13,529 nt of DNA, taken from an uncultured Planctomycetaceae bacterium (GTDB lineage Bacteria > Planctomycetota > Planctomycetia > Pirellulales > Pirellulaceae). How positions within the stretch are numbered: the stretch's first letter is position 1; each line of letters opens with the position of its first letter. The notes beneath the pieces are model-generated. The model searched no databases and was not told where the DNA came from. It saw nothing but the letters and a program-made list of their open reading frames with translations. The stretch covers positions 1-13,529 of the forward strand of contig CALBSZ010000569.1 of assembly GCA_937967665.1 (NCBI GenBank), written 5' to 3'. A program made the position numbers and the translations under genes. This document shows positions 13,352 through 13,529 of this stretch, piece after piece.

Positions 13352-13419
13352 AGTCGATACTTGGCGGCTGCGACGACTGACTTAGGAGCACACGTGGGAC
13401 GGTTTTCAATCGTCATCGC

Positions 13420-13529
13420 TCAATCACGCTTCGGTTTTTTCTCGACGATGAACTGACAGTGGGGACACCGGTAAACCTGATAATAGTCCGTGTATCGCTC
13501 ATTGCTGCTCGATCCCATGCGATCGCCGT
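13420..13529 (-). CDS. C-terminus of a zinc-ribbon protein homologous to the gene at 12163-13071 (partial)
   Basis: Only the last 35 codons and stop are in the window. They read ERYTDYYQVYRCPHCQFIVE followed by KKPKRD. This aligns with the end of the neighbouring plus-strand gene (TDYEVHRCPHCGAIVEKKK): T-D-Y, then R-C-P-H-C, I-V-E-K-K are shared. The CPHC pair is the second half of a zinc ribbon whose first half should lie beyond the edge. An ATG at 13518 could make it a 32-residue protein by itself, but a longer gene is more likely. It is convergent with its homolog across the inverted-repeat element, suggesting an old inverted duplication. Confidence 0.6.
   Translation of the reverse strand, partial: GDRMGSSSNERYTDYYQVYRCPHCQFIVEKKPKRD

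Larger units (their letters stand above)
13072..13419. other. Intergenic region between convergent genes holding an inverted-repeat element
   Basis: No coding frame is supported. The main content is the 198-bp element bounded by the inverted repeats at 13154-13180 and 13325-13351. Its interior (13181-13324) is AT-richer than the flanks and shows no ORF. Bases 13072-13153 and 13352-13419 show nothing distinctive. Confidence 0.55.

Noticed and set aside
1..13529. CRISPR arrays, tRNA or rRNA genes, insertion-sequence transposases
   Set aside because: No regularly spaced direct repeats, cloverleaf-like segments, conserved rRNA stretches or DDE transposase frames were found on either strand.

Overview
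The window looks like chromosomal DNA of a planctomycete (Pirellulales or Rhodopirellula-like). This is inferred from gene types: BlaI/M56 pairs with non-beta-lactam ectodomains, long secreted proteins without catalytic motifs, a choice-of-anchor C domain, GTG starts, and many genes without close textbook relatives. No rRNA, tRNA, CRISPR array, transposase or phage structural gene is visible.

Left half (1-9.45 kb, minus strand): two separate regulatory operons of the same design lie head to tail. Each begins with a BlaI/MecI-type repressor, continues with an M56 (BlaR1-like) membrane metalloprotease, and ends with secreted proteins. Operon A runs from 3203 down past position 1: BlaI, then an M56 protease carrying a LamG/concanavalin-like domain in place of the penicillin-sensor domain, a small exported peptide that appears frameshifted, and a secreted protein cut by the window edge. 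Operon B runs from 9363 to 4118: BlaI, an M56 protease with an unrelated long C-terminal region, and an 819-residue exported protein with LTxxQ-like helical segments and a choice-of-anchor C domain. Each repressor gene has an inverted repeat upstream. In operon A the repeat fills the spacer of a promoter with a perfect TTGACA box. The inferred logic is that the ectodomain senses an envelope or extracellular signal, the M56 protease is activated, BlaI is removed, and the sensor and secreted effectors are induced.

Middle (9.45-10.4 kb): an XRE-type regulator with a good promoter reads leftward and is followed by one or two very small doubtful ORFs.

Right part (10.4-13.1 kb, plus strand): a likely operon of uncharacterised genes. 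A 43-codon ORF resembling the start of a helicase gene overlaps, by ATGA, a tail-anchored protein with two copies of a domain. A two-TM protein with a possible PH-like tail follows, then a two-TM protein with a C-terminal CPxC...CPHC zinc ribbon.

Right edge: a 198-bp stretch bounded by near-perfect 27-bp inverted repeats, each itself a hairpin, separates this operon from a convergent minus-strand gene. The visible C-terminus of that gene is homologous to the zinc-ribbon tail just mentioned, which suggests a duplicated locus.
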